DNA from: an uncultured Candidatus Melainabacteria bacterium
Lineage (GTDB): Bacteria; Cyanobacteriota; Vampirovibrionia; Gastranaerophilales; Gastranaerophilaceae
Direction of reading: 5' to 3'
NCBI GenBank assembly: GCA_945910425.1
Contig: CAMDYM010000007.1
Span: forward strand, 1-51,201
DNA: 51,201 nt
Positions 8,059-16,454 of this stretch are shown here, one piece after another. The position numbers and the translations under genes are program-made. Position 1 is the stretch's first letter; every line of letters starts with the position of its first letter. Below the pieces are notes generated by a model. It searched no databases and was not told the DNA's origin. It worked only from the letters and a program-made list of their open reading frames with translations.

Positions 8059-9450
8059 ATGATTACGTTTGACTATAGAAACGCGGATGCAATGGTTGTC
8101 GGTCCGGAGAACGGACTAAATATTCAAAAAGAATTTACAGAATACAAAGAACGCATCGCCGAAATCATAAGCGATTTAAACAAACGTAAAGATAAACCCG
8201 GACAATGGCTTCAATGGATGAATCTTGGCTATAATGAAGAAACCTTATGGTATGTCAAAGAATACGCATCAATGGTGCGTGGAAGATTTGATAATATTTT
8301 GGTTTTAGGAATAGGAGGTTCGGCTTTAGGCGGAATTGCAGTAACAGAAGCGTTATTAAAACCTTATTGGAATCTACTGACTAAAGAGCAGCGCGATAAC
8401 TTCCCGAGAATCTTCTTTCTTGATAATATCGACCCAGATTCTATAAACGGATTACTTGATATTTTAGATTTGAAAAAAACTCTTGTTAATGTAATAACAA
8501 AATCAGGTTCTACAGCAGAAACAATGTCACAATTTATGATTGTAAAAGACAGACTGGAAAAAGAACTAGGAGAAGACGAATACAGAAAAAATGTTGTCGC
8601 AACTACCGATAAACAAACAGGGGTGCTACGCCAAATTGCAGAACAGGAAGGCTATAAAACATTTGTAGTTCCTGATGATGTCGGGGGAAGATTTTCGGTA
8701 TTTTCAGCAGTCGGATTATTACCGTTTGCGTTAGTCGGGATTGATATTGATGAAATTATGAACGGCATTAAGGATATGGATTTAGCCTTAAAAAATACCG
8801 ATATCAATGAAAATATTGCAGCACAATACGCATTAATACAGTATTTACTTGATATAAAACGAGGTAAACATATTTCAGTTATGATGCCGTATTCAAGCAG
8901 ATTAAAATATGTTTCGGATTGGTACGTTCAACTTTGGGCAGAATCACTCGGAAAAAACACCGATAAAGAAGGAAACCATGTTCATATCGGTCAAACCCCA
9001 GTTAAAGCTCTTGGCGCAACAGATCAGCATTCACAAATCCAATTATACAATGAAGGACCTAATGACAAAATTATAAACTTTATCAGAGTCAAAGAATTTG
9101 ATACAACGCTTGATATTCCTAAGATTTTCGAATACACAGGAATCGGTTATTTAGGCGGAAAAACAATGAACGATCTAATAAACGCAGAAGCTGATTCAAC
9201 AAGAGTTTCATTATCTGATTATGAAAGACCGACTGTAACAATTACTATGCCTAAGCTTAACGGTTATTACCTTGCTCAAGTATTATATATGTTTGAAGTT
9301 CAAACAGCAATAGCAGGAGAATTGTATAATATTAACACCTTCAATCAACCGGGTGTTGAACAGGCAAAAAATTACACTTATGCATTAATGGGCAGAGCAG
9401 GATATGAAGATTCTGCAAAAACTCTTCAAATGAAAATGGCATCAGTTTAA
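8059..9450 (+). CDS. pgi: Glucose-6-phosphate isomerase
   Basis: Interconverts glucose-6-phosphate and fructose-6-phosphate in glycolysis. The 463-residue protein has both sugar-isomerase (SIS) domains: LGIGGSALGGIAVTEALLKP and TKSGSTAETMSQF for phosphate binding, then GGRFSVFSAVGLLP, WAESLGKN (catalytic Glu) and GATDQHSQIQLYNEGP (catalytic His region). The size fits the shorter bacterial Pgi form. The ATG at 8059 is preceded by AAGAGGAAGGG and AAGG. The next gene begins one base after the stop, so it heads an operon with the exported protein at 9452 and probably trxB. Confidence 0.96.
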   Translation: MITFDYRNADAMVVGPENGLNIQKEFTEYKERIAEIISDLNKRKDKPGQWLQWMNLGYNEETLWYVKEYASMVRGRFDNILVLGIGGSALGGIAVTEALLKPYWNLLTKEQRDNFPRIFFLDNIDPDSINGLLDILDLKKTLVNVITKSGSTAETMSQFMIVKDRLEKELGEDEYRKNVVATTDKQTGVLRQIAEQEGYKTFVVPDDVGGRFSVFSAVGLLPFALVGIDIDEIMNGIKDMDLALKNTDINENIAAQYALIQYLLDIKRGKHISVMMPYSSRLKYVSDWYVQLWAESLGKNTDKEGNHVHIGQTPVKALGATDQHSQIQLYNEGPNDKIINFIRVKEFDTTLDIPKIFEYTGIGYLGGKTMNDLINAEADSTRVSLSDYERPTVTITMPKLNGYYLAQVLYMFEVQTAIAGELYNINTFNQPGVEQAKNYTYALMGRAGYEDSAKTLQMKMASV

Positions 9451-9451
9451 A

Positions 9452-9952
9452 ATGAAAAAATTTTATATAATAGTTTCTTTAATATTTTTCGTTGTAATCA
9501 GCGTTATAAGTCTTGCAAAAGCAACCCAGCCGGTATTAAAAGGTTCGGTTACGGCAGTTCCAAATGAAATGTACGGGTTATGGAGAGTTGTATCAAAACG
9601 TATTGATACAGATTCTCCTATAACTTTTAAAGAAAAAGGGGTAGATTTGTGGAACTTATCTGTTGAAAATGACGTCATTAATTTAAGTAATCCGTTTTCA
9701 GGAGCAAGCGCAAAAGTTGAAGTAAACAGTATTGAGGGAAATACAGTTACTTTTACAAAAAGCGGGAGAAACGGAAACAAATACCTGACAGACACAGTCA
9801 GTATAACTCTTAACGGCAATGACTTTGAAGGTATTGACGAGTTAAAACTGGATACAGTGTCAGCTATTAACGGAAAAATAATGAAAACCGAAACTGCAAA
9901 ATATTCGCTTCGCGGTGAAAAAATTGCAGGAGAAAGTATATTAAAGAATTGA
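9452..9952 (+). CDS. Exported protein of unknown function
   Basis: A 166-residue protein with an N-terminal signal peptide (MKKFYIIVSLIFFVVISVIS, ending near SLAKATQ, about residue 26). The mature part is predicted to be mostly beta (alternating VENDVINLS, AKVEVNSIEGNTVTFTKSG, DTVSITLNG) and starts with a GLWRVVSKR motif reminiscent of lipocalin-like or copper-resistance barrels, but I cannot place it in a family. It has no cysteine. It follows pgi by one base, so translation is likely coupled, and trxB follows 10 bases later. Confidence 0.75.
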   Translation: MKKFYIIVSLIFFVVISVISLAKATQPVLKGSVTAVPNEMYGLWRVVSKRIDTDSPITFKEKGVDLWNLSVENDVINLSNPFSGASAKVEVNSIEGNTVTFTKSGRNGNKYLTDTVSITLNGNDFEGIDELKLDTVSAINGKIMKTETAKYSLRGEKIAGESILKN

Positions 9953-9962
9953 GGATTGTAAT

Positions 9963-10901
9963 ATGCAAACTTATGAATTTGATACAGTAATTTTAGGAGG
10001 AGGACCCGCAGGATTTAGTGCAGGATTATACACATCAAGAGGAGGAATTTCTGCGGCAATTATTGATATAAATATGCTTGGCGGTCAACCGTCTAATTAT
10101 TTGGAACTGGAAAATTACCCCGGATTTTCTAAAATAGGCGGATATGATTTAATGGAAAAATTCGAGCAGCACGCAGATATGTTTGGGCTGCAAAAATTCC
10201 CGATGCAGGAAATTGAAACAATAGACCTTGTATCGCAGCCAAAAATCCTTAAAACAAAAACCGATGAATTTCATGCAAAAACGGTAATAATTGCAACAGG
10301 CGCAAGAGCAATGAAACTTTGTATTCCCGGAGAAGAAGAGTTTATCGGCAGAGGGGTAAGTTATTGTGCTGTTTGTGACGGCGCATTTTATAAGGATAAA
10401 GTTATAGCGGTTGTCGGCGGTGGAAATTCCGCGGTTGAAGAAGCAATTTACTTAACCAAATTTGCTTCAAAAGTTTACATCATACATAGAAGAGATGAAC
10501 TCAGAGCAGATAAAATTATTCAACAACGGGCATTTTCTAATAAAAAGATTGAAATAATTTGGGACAGCTGTGTAACTGAAATAAAAGGTGATAGCACCGT
10601 AAACTCAATTATCTTAAAAGACGCAAAAACACAAAATCTGACAGAGCTGTCAGTTGAGGGGATTTTCCCGTATATTGGAATTTGTCCTAACGTTGAGAAA
10701 ATAAACGGTCAAATCGCTCAGGATAATAAAGGTTTTATCATAACCGACGAAACAATGAAAACTTCACTTGACGGGGTTTACGCAGTCGGGGATGTCAGAA
10801 ACACTCCGTTAAGGCAAGTTATAACAGCAGCCTCAGATGGAGCTGTCGGAGCTGTTTATGCGGTTAAATATATTGATTCATTAAAAAGTGTAAAAGTGTA
10901 G
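9963..10901 (+). CDS. trxB: Thioredoxin reductase
   Basis: FAD/NADPH flavoenzyme that reduces thioredoxin. The 312-residue protein shows the FAD Rossmann motif GGGPAGFSAGLYTSRGG, the redox pair CAVC (C135, C138) followed by Asp, the NADPH motif VVGGGNSAVEEA, the 2'-phosphate-binding HRRDELRA, and the C-terminal FAD motif GVYAVGDVRNTPLRQV. Its reductive partner here is not adjacent, but the window encodes a glutaredoxin-like protein at 2541. GAGGATTG sits upstream of the ATG. It probably ends the pgi operon. Confidence 0.97.
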   Translation: MQTYEFDTVILGGGPAGFSAGLYTSRGGISAAIIDINMLGGQPSNYLELENYPGFSKIGGYDLMEKFEQHADMFGLQKFPMQEIETIDLVSQPKILKTKTDEFHAKTVIIATGARAMKLCIPGEEEFIGRGVSYCAVCDGAFYKDKVIAVVGGGNSAVEEAIYLTKFASKVYIIHRRDELRADKIIQQRAFSNKKIEIIWDSCVTEIKGDSTVNSIILKDAKTQNLTELSVEGIFPYIGICPNVEKINGQIAQDNKGFIITDETMKTSLDGVYAVGDVRNTPLRQVITAASDGAVGAVYAVKYIDSLKSVKV

Positions 10902-10937
10902 ACAAAAAATATTTTGACAGGTTTTATTAACCTTGCA

Positions 10938-12884
10938 ATGAAAATTTCACCTATAATTTATAACTTATACATCCCAAAACCGCTTCAAAGTATTCAAAAA
11001 TCCACATTTATAAGCTTTCGAGCTTCCCCTACAGAGGATTCATTTGAAGTATCAAAAAGCAATGCTCCTTCATATCTATCACAAGCTACAGATATAAACG
11101 GAATACATTGCCCCCGATGCGGTACTGCTATGCTGACAGAAAAAGAGTTCCAAACTATTTTGGATAAAGCTTCAGAAGTTGAAACAGCAAGTGATTTTTC
11201 CGAGTTGGTAAATGAATATAAAGACTATGTCCCCTCAGGCATGCATAAAATATTAAGAAGACACGGAACCATTGATAATGATTTTAAACAATACTTTAAC
11301 AAGCTTAATAAAGGTGCTTACTTAAAACATAAAGATGCCGTAGAAAAAGCAAATAATTATCTTTTAAAATTTTCCAAATCACAATCTCAGGAAAATCAAG
11401 AGGAAATCCAACAATTTGTAATCGAAATCAAACCAACCATAAGCAGTTACAATTATAATAAGAAACTTATACCTTTATTAAAAAACTGCAAAATGAATCA
11501 AAAAGATTACATTGAGCTTTTAAATAATACGGTTTTAAGCCTTAATAAAAGTAGTGATTACTTATACGTATTTAAAATTCCTGAGCTTGAGCAAAAATCA
11601 CCATCAGAAATTGCCCAAATAATGGCGGGCAGAATTTTTTCCAAGTCATTGGTAAATCACGTTAAAATTTCAAATATTTATGATTTAGATAATCCTAATA
11701 ACGAAATATTGACATGTCATTCTTGTACCAAAACCTCAGGAAAAACATTTTTAAACCCGACAGATTTAGAAAATCCCGAGCTAAAAGAAAACATCATTAA
11801 ATACCTCCATGATATTTCAATAAAACTGGGGCACAGAAACCTGGAAACTAATTCATCATACATATATTATTTAACAAATTTTATAAACAGGATTTCAAAA
11901 CATGAAATAACATTTAATGATGATGAGATAAAAATAATAAAAAAATTAAACCTTATTGCATCGCGCCACAACGAATTTGAACCGATAAGCCAAACAAAAA
12001 CAGATATTCCATGCGCAGGCTGCGGTTCTACATTATTACCGCATGACATAAAACTAAAAATAGAACATGAACTAACTCAACGTTCAACAATAAAAGGGTA
12101 TATAGGTATACTTAAAGAATACGATAAATACATAGGTGAATACGCAAGAGAAAATGCTGATTTACTCATAAAATTAGCCGCAGAAAACCCCGGCATATCA
12201 AAGCTTGAACTTGTTGAATTAGTTCAATATCACGCTGATAAAAACGCGGAAAAAGAAGCATTAAATGCCTTTAAAGATTTTACAAAAGCAAGAAACTATA
12301 TTCTTCAAACAAGACCGCTTGCTGAAGTAGAAAATTATGACAAAATAGCAAAAGCAATTTTTGAATATCTGGCAAACGGGAAACTAAAAAAAGACTTCAA
12401 TTATATGAATTTTGTTAGTGAAGGATTAAAAGATTTTGATTTTAATAAAGATATGCCGGTCTTTTTGTATACATTTTTAAACAAAATAAAAATTATCTGC
12501 AATAAAAATACTTTGGTAAAATACAATGAACAAGACATGCAAAAAGATAAAGACCCGCTGCAAACAATAATCTATAAGATGTTTAACTCTGATTTAGCCA
12601 CAGCAGACCACCTTGTTGCTAAGAAAAAAGGCGGAGATGCCGATAGAAATAACATAATCGGGTTATGCAAATTCTGTAACAAGATTATAAAAGGCGGTAA
12701 GCAAATTTTCCCTTGGCTTGTTCAAAACCCAAAAACAATAATAAATCTTCCACTCCAATTACAAACAATAAATGATATGGCAAAACGCGGAGAACTTGAA
12801 GATTATGATGATTGGGCACAGAATATTATCGAATTGGTAAAAGAAGAAACCCGCGGGAAATTTGATTTTTCAGACAGTATATAA
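10938..12884 (+). CDS. Two-module zinc-ribbon/HNH protein
   Basis: A 648-residue protein (from the ATG at 10938; a TTG at 10914 would add 8 residues, and neither has a clear ribosome site). It contains two similar modules. Module 1 opens with HCPRCGTAM (about residue 58) and closes with NHVKISN...NNEILTCHSC (about 245-262). Module 2 opens with PCAGCGSTLL (about 358) and closes with ADHLVAKKKGG then RNNIIGLCKFCNK (about 555-575). The second closing block is a canonical HNH nuclease core with DH, N and the CxxC zinc pair; in the first the DH is NH. The rest is helical. No signal peptide. A nucleic-acid-cutting role is likely for module 2; the target is unknown. Transcribed after trxB with 36 bases between. 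Confidence 0.72.
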   Translation: MKISPIIYNLYIPKPLQSIQKSTFISFRASPTEDSFEVSKSNAPSYLSQATDINGIHCPRCGTAMLTEKEFQTILDKASEVETASDFSELVNEYKDYVPSGMHKILRRHGTIDNDFKQYFNKLNKGAYLKHKDAVEKANNYLLKFSKSQSQENQEEIQQFVIEIKPTISSYNYNKKLIPLLKNCKMNQKDYIELLNNTVLSLNKSSDYLYVFKIPELEQKSPSEIAQIMAGRIFSKSLVNHVKISNIYDLDNPNNEILTCHSCTKTSGKTFLNPTDLENPELKENIIKYLHDISIKLGHRNLETNSSYIYYLTNFINRISKHEITFNDDEIKIIKKLNLIASRHNEFEPISQTKTDIPCAGCGSTLLPHDIKLKIEHELTQRSTIKGYIGILKEYDKYIGEYARENADLLIKLAAENPGISKLELVELVQYHADKNAEKEALNAFKDFTKARNYILQTRPLAEVENYDKIAKAIFEYLANGKLKKDFNYMNFVSEGLKDFDFNKDMPVFLYTFLNKIKIICNKNTLVKYNEQDMQKDKDPLQTIIYKMFNSDLATADHLVAKKKGGDADRNNIIGLCKFCNKIIKGGKQIFPWLVQNPKTIINLPLQLQTINDMAKRGELEDYDDWAQNIIELVKEETRGKFDFSDSI

Positions 12885-12897
12885 AGAAAATATTAAT

Positions 12898-12920
12898 AAT
12901 CTTTATAAGATATAAAGATT
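12898..12920. repeat. Short perfect inverted repeat
   Basis: AATCTTTAT, 5-base loop, ATAAAGATT. There is no T-run, so it is a weak hairpin or a possible operator in front of the HEAT-like gene. A TATAAT follows at 12956-12961 but without a convincing -35. Confidence 0.35.
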
Positions 12921-12998
12921 ATGTAAGGAAATCAAGAATCACTTACTTTTTAAATTATAATGATAATGTAAATGAAATTAAAACATGGAGATAAAAAT

Positions 12999-13280
12999 AT
13001 GCCATCAGTTAATGAAATATTATCAGAATTAGAAAACGCAGACAACACAACAAAAAATAAAATTGAAAACGAATTAGTAAGTATCGGAACAGAAGTGCTT
13101 CCTGAATTAGTAGACCAATTACAAGTAGTAAGAGGTATCAAAAGAGGTGTTGTTGCAATGACTCTTATCAGAATCGGTGATGCTTCAGTAAAATATTTAG
13201 AAAAAGCAGCACATGATAATAAAGATTTTGAATGGGTTGCAGAATATCTTATCAGAGAAATTAAAGGTATTGCAGCTTAA
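12999..13280 (+). CDS. Small HEAT-repeat-like protein
   Basis: A 93-residue acidic helical protein. The segment LVSIGTEVLPELVDQLQVVRGIKRGVVAMTLIRIGDASVKYLEKAA has the two-helix, G..A...L...L periodicity of HEAT repeats such as those in phycobilisome-lyase-like scaffolds, so a protein-binding role is likely. I chose the ATG at 12999 because GGAGAT lies 7 bases before it; an ATG at 12972 would add nine residues and lacks a ribosome site. It is closed by its own terminator, so it is a single-gene unit. Confidence 0.75.
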   Translation: MPSVNEILSELENADNTTKNKIENELVSIGTEVLPELVDQLQVVRGIKRGVVAMTLIRIGDASVKYLEKAAHDNKDFEWVAEYLIREIKGIAA

Positions 13281-13302
13281 ATTCATAAAACATATTCAAA
13301 AC

Positions 13303-13340
13303 AAAAAGGGATTGACCGGGGAATGGTTAATCCTTTTTTT
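13303..13340 (+). terminator. Terminator of the HEAT-like gene
   Basis: AAAAGGGATTGACC / GGTTAATCCTTTTT stem (one G-T pair and one further wobble), 7-base loop, followed by an 8-T run. Confidence 0.85.
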
Positions 13341-13361
13341 ATGATAAAATAAGGGTTAGAA

Positions 13362-14564
13362 ATGAGAGAGCATAATAATTTTAAATACACATGTTTATTT
13401 GGCGGAGGCGCAATACGGGGAGCGGCTCATGTTGGAGTAATAAAAGCCCTCGAAACCTTAGGTATTGAACCGACAACGCTTGCAGGTTCATCAGTTGGGT
13501 CAATGATTGCAGCATTATATGCTGTCGGGTATACGTATGATGAAATTGCTGACGTATTTTTATCAGTAAACTTTGAATTATTCAGAGATATATCGCTCGG
13601 ATTTAACCAAAAATTTGCCTTAAGTAAAGGGGAAGTATTCCTTGATTGGCTAAGGGATTTAATAGAAAGAAAATATTATAAAGAAGCATATTTAAAAGGA
13701 CAGTGCAGACCTGTTTCATTCAAAGATTTAAACAAAAATCTTGTAATTATAACAACAAATATGAAAACTTTTTCCTGCAAAGAATTTTCAAATTTTGAAA
13801 CCCCTGACTTTGAAGTTGCAATGGCGGTAAGAATTTCATGCTGTATGCCGGGGTTAATGCGTGCTTTGACAGTTGACGGAGAGATGCTTGTTGATGGAGA
13901 TTTGATGAAAGGTAAACCTATGTGGTCTTTATCAAAGAATCTGAAAAACACAACAGACAGGATTCTGGAAATCAGACTTGAAGGAACTTATGCCGGAAAA
14001 GATGCAAGTCCTATTGAATATGTTAACGGCATGTATACCTGTATAACCTCTTCTGAAACAGATTTTATAAAGAATATCTACGGCAAAAAAGATAAATACG
14101 ATTATCTTGTCATAGATACGGGAAATGTCGTTGTTGTTGATTTTAATTATCCAAACGACAAAAGGCAGGCAATTATTGATGACGGTTACCGTCAGACAAT
14201 GAATTATTTCAAAAATTATCTTGTAATGAAAAAACAGAATATTTTAGAAATATATTCTGAAATATTGGATAAATTGAGAAATATTCAGGGATTTTTTGTT
14301 TTAAAAAAATATTCGGCAGGGAAAAACGCATTAGCAGAATTGTTTATATATCTTGCAGGTGTAAATAAGATTATTGATTCAGAGCTTTACGACGCGATTT
14401 CTTTATTCCAAAAACTTGCATTTAACAATATAAAAACAGGTTTACTGGGGCGTTCAACATGCGCAAATCTTGAAACCGTTTCAAGTTCTCTAAATTTAAT
14501 TATTGAAGATATTACAACAAGAATTAAAGAAATTGATAAATATTTGAACAAATTTTCTGATTGA
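13362..14564 (+). CDS. Patatin-like phospholipase
   Basis: A 400-residue serine lipid acyl hydrolase of the patatin/RssA type. The oxyanion glycine loop GGGAIRG is at 14-20, the nucleophile elbow GSSVG at 42-46 (Ser44), and the dyad aspartate is in VDGD at 177-180 (Asp178; the more usual DGG/DGA is DGD here). The catalytic half ends near residue 270; the C-terminal part is helical and unrelated to anything I recognise. No signal peptide, so it is probably cytosolic or membrane-peripheral. The start is preceded by TAAGGG. The stop codon overlaps the -35 box of the tRNA-Leu promoter. Confidence 0.9.
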   Translation: MREHNNFKYTCLFGGGAIRGAAHVGVIKALETLGIEPTTLAGSSVGSMIAALYAVGYTYDEIADVFLSVNFELFRDISLGFNQKFALSKGEVFLDWLRDLIERKYYKEAYLKGQCRPVSFKDLNKNLVIITTNMKTFSCKEFSNFETPDFEVAMAVRISCCMPGLMRALTVDGEMLVDGDLMKGKPMWSLSKNLKNTTDRILEIRLEGTYAGKDASPIEYVNGMYTCITSSETDFIKNIYGKKDKYDYLVIDTGNVVVVDFNYPNDKRQAIIDDGYRQTMNYFKNYLVMKKQNILEIYSEILDKLRNIQGFFVLKKYSAGKNALAELFIYLAGVNKIIDSELYDAISLFQKLAFNNIKTGLLGRSTCANLETVSSSLNLIIEDITTRIKEIDKYLNKFSD

Positions 14565-14589
14565 CAACAAGGATTGTTTGTTATATTAT
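14561..14589 (+). promoter_or_regulatory. Housekeeping promoter of tRNA-Leu
   Basis: TTGACA at 14561-14566, a 17-base spacer and TATTAT at 14584-14589. The start point would be near 14596, about 15 bases before the tRNA. The -35 contains the patatin stop codon TGA (14562-14564). Confidence 0.85.
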
Positions 14590-14610
14590 AAACGGGTAGC
14601 CGAGAAAGAT

Positions 14611-14697
14611 GCTCCAGTGGCGGAATCGGTAGACGCGTTGGACTTAAAATCCAATTGGGCGTATAACCCAGTGCCAGTTCAAGTCTGGCCTGGAGCA
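14611..14697 (+). tRNA. tRNA-Leu (anticodon TAA)
   Basis: An 87-base class II tRNA. The acceptor GCTCCAG pairs with CTGGAGC and is followed by discriminator A. The anticodon stem-loop TTGGACTTAAAATCCAA carries anticodon TAA. The long variable arm (TTGGGCGTATAACCCA) and the T-arm GTTCAAGTC are present. CCA is not encoded. A strong promoter precedes it and a terminator follows, so it is transcribed alone. Confidence 0.97.
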
Positions 14698-14703
14698 AAC
14701 TTT

Positions 14704-14731
14704 AAAAGACTCACAAAAGTGAGTCTTTTTT
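14704..14731 (+). terminator. tRNA-Leu terminator, bidirectional
   Basis: AAAAGACTCAC / GTGAGTCTTTT stem with a 4-base loop and a T-run. The A-rich 5' side also gives a U-run on the minus strand, so it can close the convergent minus operon that ends at 14753. Confidence 0.85.
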
Positions 14732-14752
14732 AATGTATATAATAATTAATTG

Positions 14753-15514
14753 CTACAAATACTTAAATATGTTTGCACCTTTTTGCAAAGCATCAGAAGT
14801 ACTCTTATCAGGAATAACATTTTTATCATTATCAAAATAGAAAGTACATGCGTCAAACGGGAGCATTATCATCTCTGGGAGTTGGTAATTTGATGTAATG
14901 ATACAATTTTTAGAGACATCACAACCTGCATCATTGTCCATTTTTTCAAACATTATATAATAAGCTTCATTTTTTCCGTTAGCAAAAATCACTTTATTAC
15001 CATCAACCCGAGTTTTATTAAATCGAGTTGAAAAACGCTGAGCCATTTCATTAGGAGTAGAAGTAACAGAAACTCTCTTTATACCTTTTATAATCTTATT
15101 ATTTGCAGTAACACACTGTGAATTTCTGACAAAATCTTTTAAATTATCAGGATTTTTAGCAAAATTTACCGCCAATATTCCTGCGACAAGCGGGAAAAGA
15201 ATTGTAATTAACACCGCACAAACAGCCCACTTAAGCTGAGTTTTTCTAAATTCAGCAGGCTTTTTCCACCATTCGACCTGGTAAGCCCATTCATTACCTT
15301 TAATCCCGCAATATATTTGTAAAACTGCAAACAACAGCCAATTTAACCCTAATGGAAGCTGAATTATTATAAAAGGTATAGCAAGTAATGTAATCCATGC
15401 TTTGTATTTTATCCCCCAAATAAACGTAAAAATATACGCCCCCCAGTTAAAAGCTTTCAGTTCTTTTGGGATATCTTTACCCTTATAACCCGTTAAAAAT
15501 TCTTTTATATTCAT
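14753..15514 (-). CDS. Polytopic membrane protein with exposed C-terminal domain
   Basis: A 253-residue protein of unknown function. The first 80 residues (FNWGAYIFTFIWGIKYKAWI and following) match the hydrophobic NWGA-IWG pattern common in small membrane proteins of the DUF2628 kind, with two or three helices. A further helix (about 96-118, VCAVLITILFPLVAGILAVNF) is followed by a 135-residue extracytoplasmic domain with four cysteines (in QC, GC, NC and AC). The start overlaps the stop of the glycosyltransferase by four bases (ATGA), so the two are co-translated. Probably an envelope accessory protein; no function assigned. Confidence 0.7.
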   Translation of the reverse strand: MNIKEFLTGYKGKDIPKELKAFNWGAYIFTFIWGIKYKAWITLLAIPFIIIQLPLGLNWLLFAVLQIYCGIKGNEWAYQVEWWKKPAEFRKTQLKWAVCAVLITILFPLVAGILAVNFAKNPDNLKDFVRNSQCVTANNKIIKGIKRVSVTSTPNEMAQRFSTRFNKTRVDGNKVIFANGKNEAYYIMFEKMDNDAGCDVSKNCIITSNYQLPEMIMLPFDACTFYFDNDKNVIPDKSTSDALQKGANIFKYL

Positions 15515-16452
15515 AAATTAATTTTATTCTTGTTAAAATACCTTGTCAATTTATTGCGATAAATAATAACCAAAAGCTTTCTAAATCGATTAATTCTAAA
15601 ACAATCAACGAAAGAAAATTGATTTTTAACTAAAGCTAAAAATTCTTCAATATCGTTTAAATATTTTTCTTTATATTCCTTAACTGACAAAGAATTCCAA
15701 TAATTGACAGAACCTGATAAAAAGTGGTTTGTAATTAATAATCTTACTGACTTATTGGAGAATTTATATAAATCAGATTCAGTAATCACGCGATAAGCAT
15801 TCATATCATTTTCTATACAGTAAGCACTCTGATTTGTTGCAGAATTTTCACGTTTTGCTGTATATAAATACAATGATTTTGGGATATAAGAATACTTAGG
15901 ATTGCAAAAATAGCATAGGCAACAAAATACAATATCTTCTGCCGTTTTCACTCCAACAGGAAACTTTATCCCGCTTTCAGTCAGAAAAGTTTTGCGAAAA
16001 GCTTTATTCCAGATAAAAACCTGATTAGCAATAATATTCCCAAGTTTTGCTTTATCCTTACGCCTTGCAAGTTTTTCCACCAGTTTAACACTATTAGAAT
16101 GTCCAAAACAAACGATATCAGGGTTATCCTGTTTAATTTTTTCATACACATATTCACATGTTTGGGGTAAATACATATCATCTGCGTCAAGAAACATAAT
16201 AAATTCTCCGCTTGAAGCCTCAATCCCGTCATTTCTTGCTGCAGACACACCCTGATTTTCTTTATTTATAACCCTGATACGATTATCTTTTTGCGCGTAT
16301 TTTTCAAGTACAGATAAAGAACCATCAGTTGAACCGTCATTTACGCAAATTATTTCAATATCTGCAAAAATTTGAGAGGTTACACTGTCTAAACACTTTG
16401 AAAGATACTTTTCAACATTATAAACAGGAATAATTACAGAAAAAAAAGCCAT
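15511..16452 (-). CDS. Family 2 glycosyltransferase
   Basis: A 313-residue GT-A glycosyltransferase. It starts FSVIIPVYNVEKYLSKCLDS, has the nucleotide-binding VNDGSTDGS at 38-46, and the metal-binding DADD at 89-92, all typical of GT2 enzymes that build surface polysaccharides. No membrane helix is obvious, so it is cytosolic or membrane-associated. Donor and acceptor cannot be told from sequence. AAGGAG precedes the ATG, which starts 2 bases after the csaB stop, so it belongs to the eda-kdgK-csaB operon. Confidence 0.93.
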   Translation of the reverse strand: MAFFSVIIPVYNVEKYLSKCLDSVTSQIFADIEIICVNDGSTDGSLSVLEKYAQKDNRIRVINKENQGVSAARNDGIEASSGEFIMFLDADDMYLPQTCEYVYEKIKQDNPDIVCFGHSNSVKLVEKLARRKDKAKLGNIIANQVFIWNKAFRKTFLTESGIKFPVGVKTAEDIVFCCLCYFCNPKYSYIPKSLYLYTAKRENSATNQSAYCIENDMNAYRVITESDLYKFSNKSVRLLITNHFLSGSVNYWNSLSVKEYKEKYLNDIEEFLALVKNQFSFVDCFRINRFRKLLVIIYRNKLTRYFNKNKINL

Positions 16453-16454
16453 GC

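Noticed and set aside
10914-10942. TTGACA at 10914 as a promoter of the HNH gene
   Set aside because: At 17 bases spacing the sequence is AATGAA, not a -10; the next TATAAT is 32 bases away and inside the coding region.
14387-14698. Minus-strand frame covering tRNA-Leu and the end of the patatin gene
   Set aside because: It lies across a certain tRNA gene and has no start signals.
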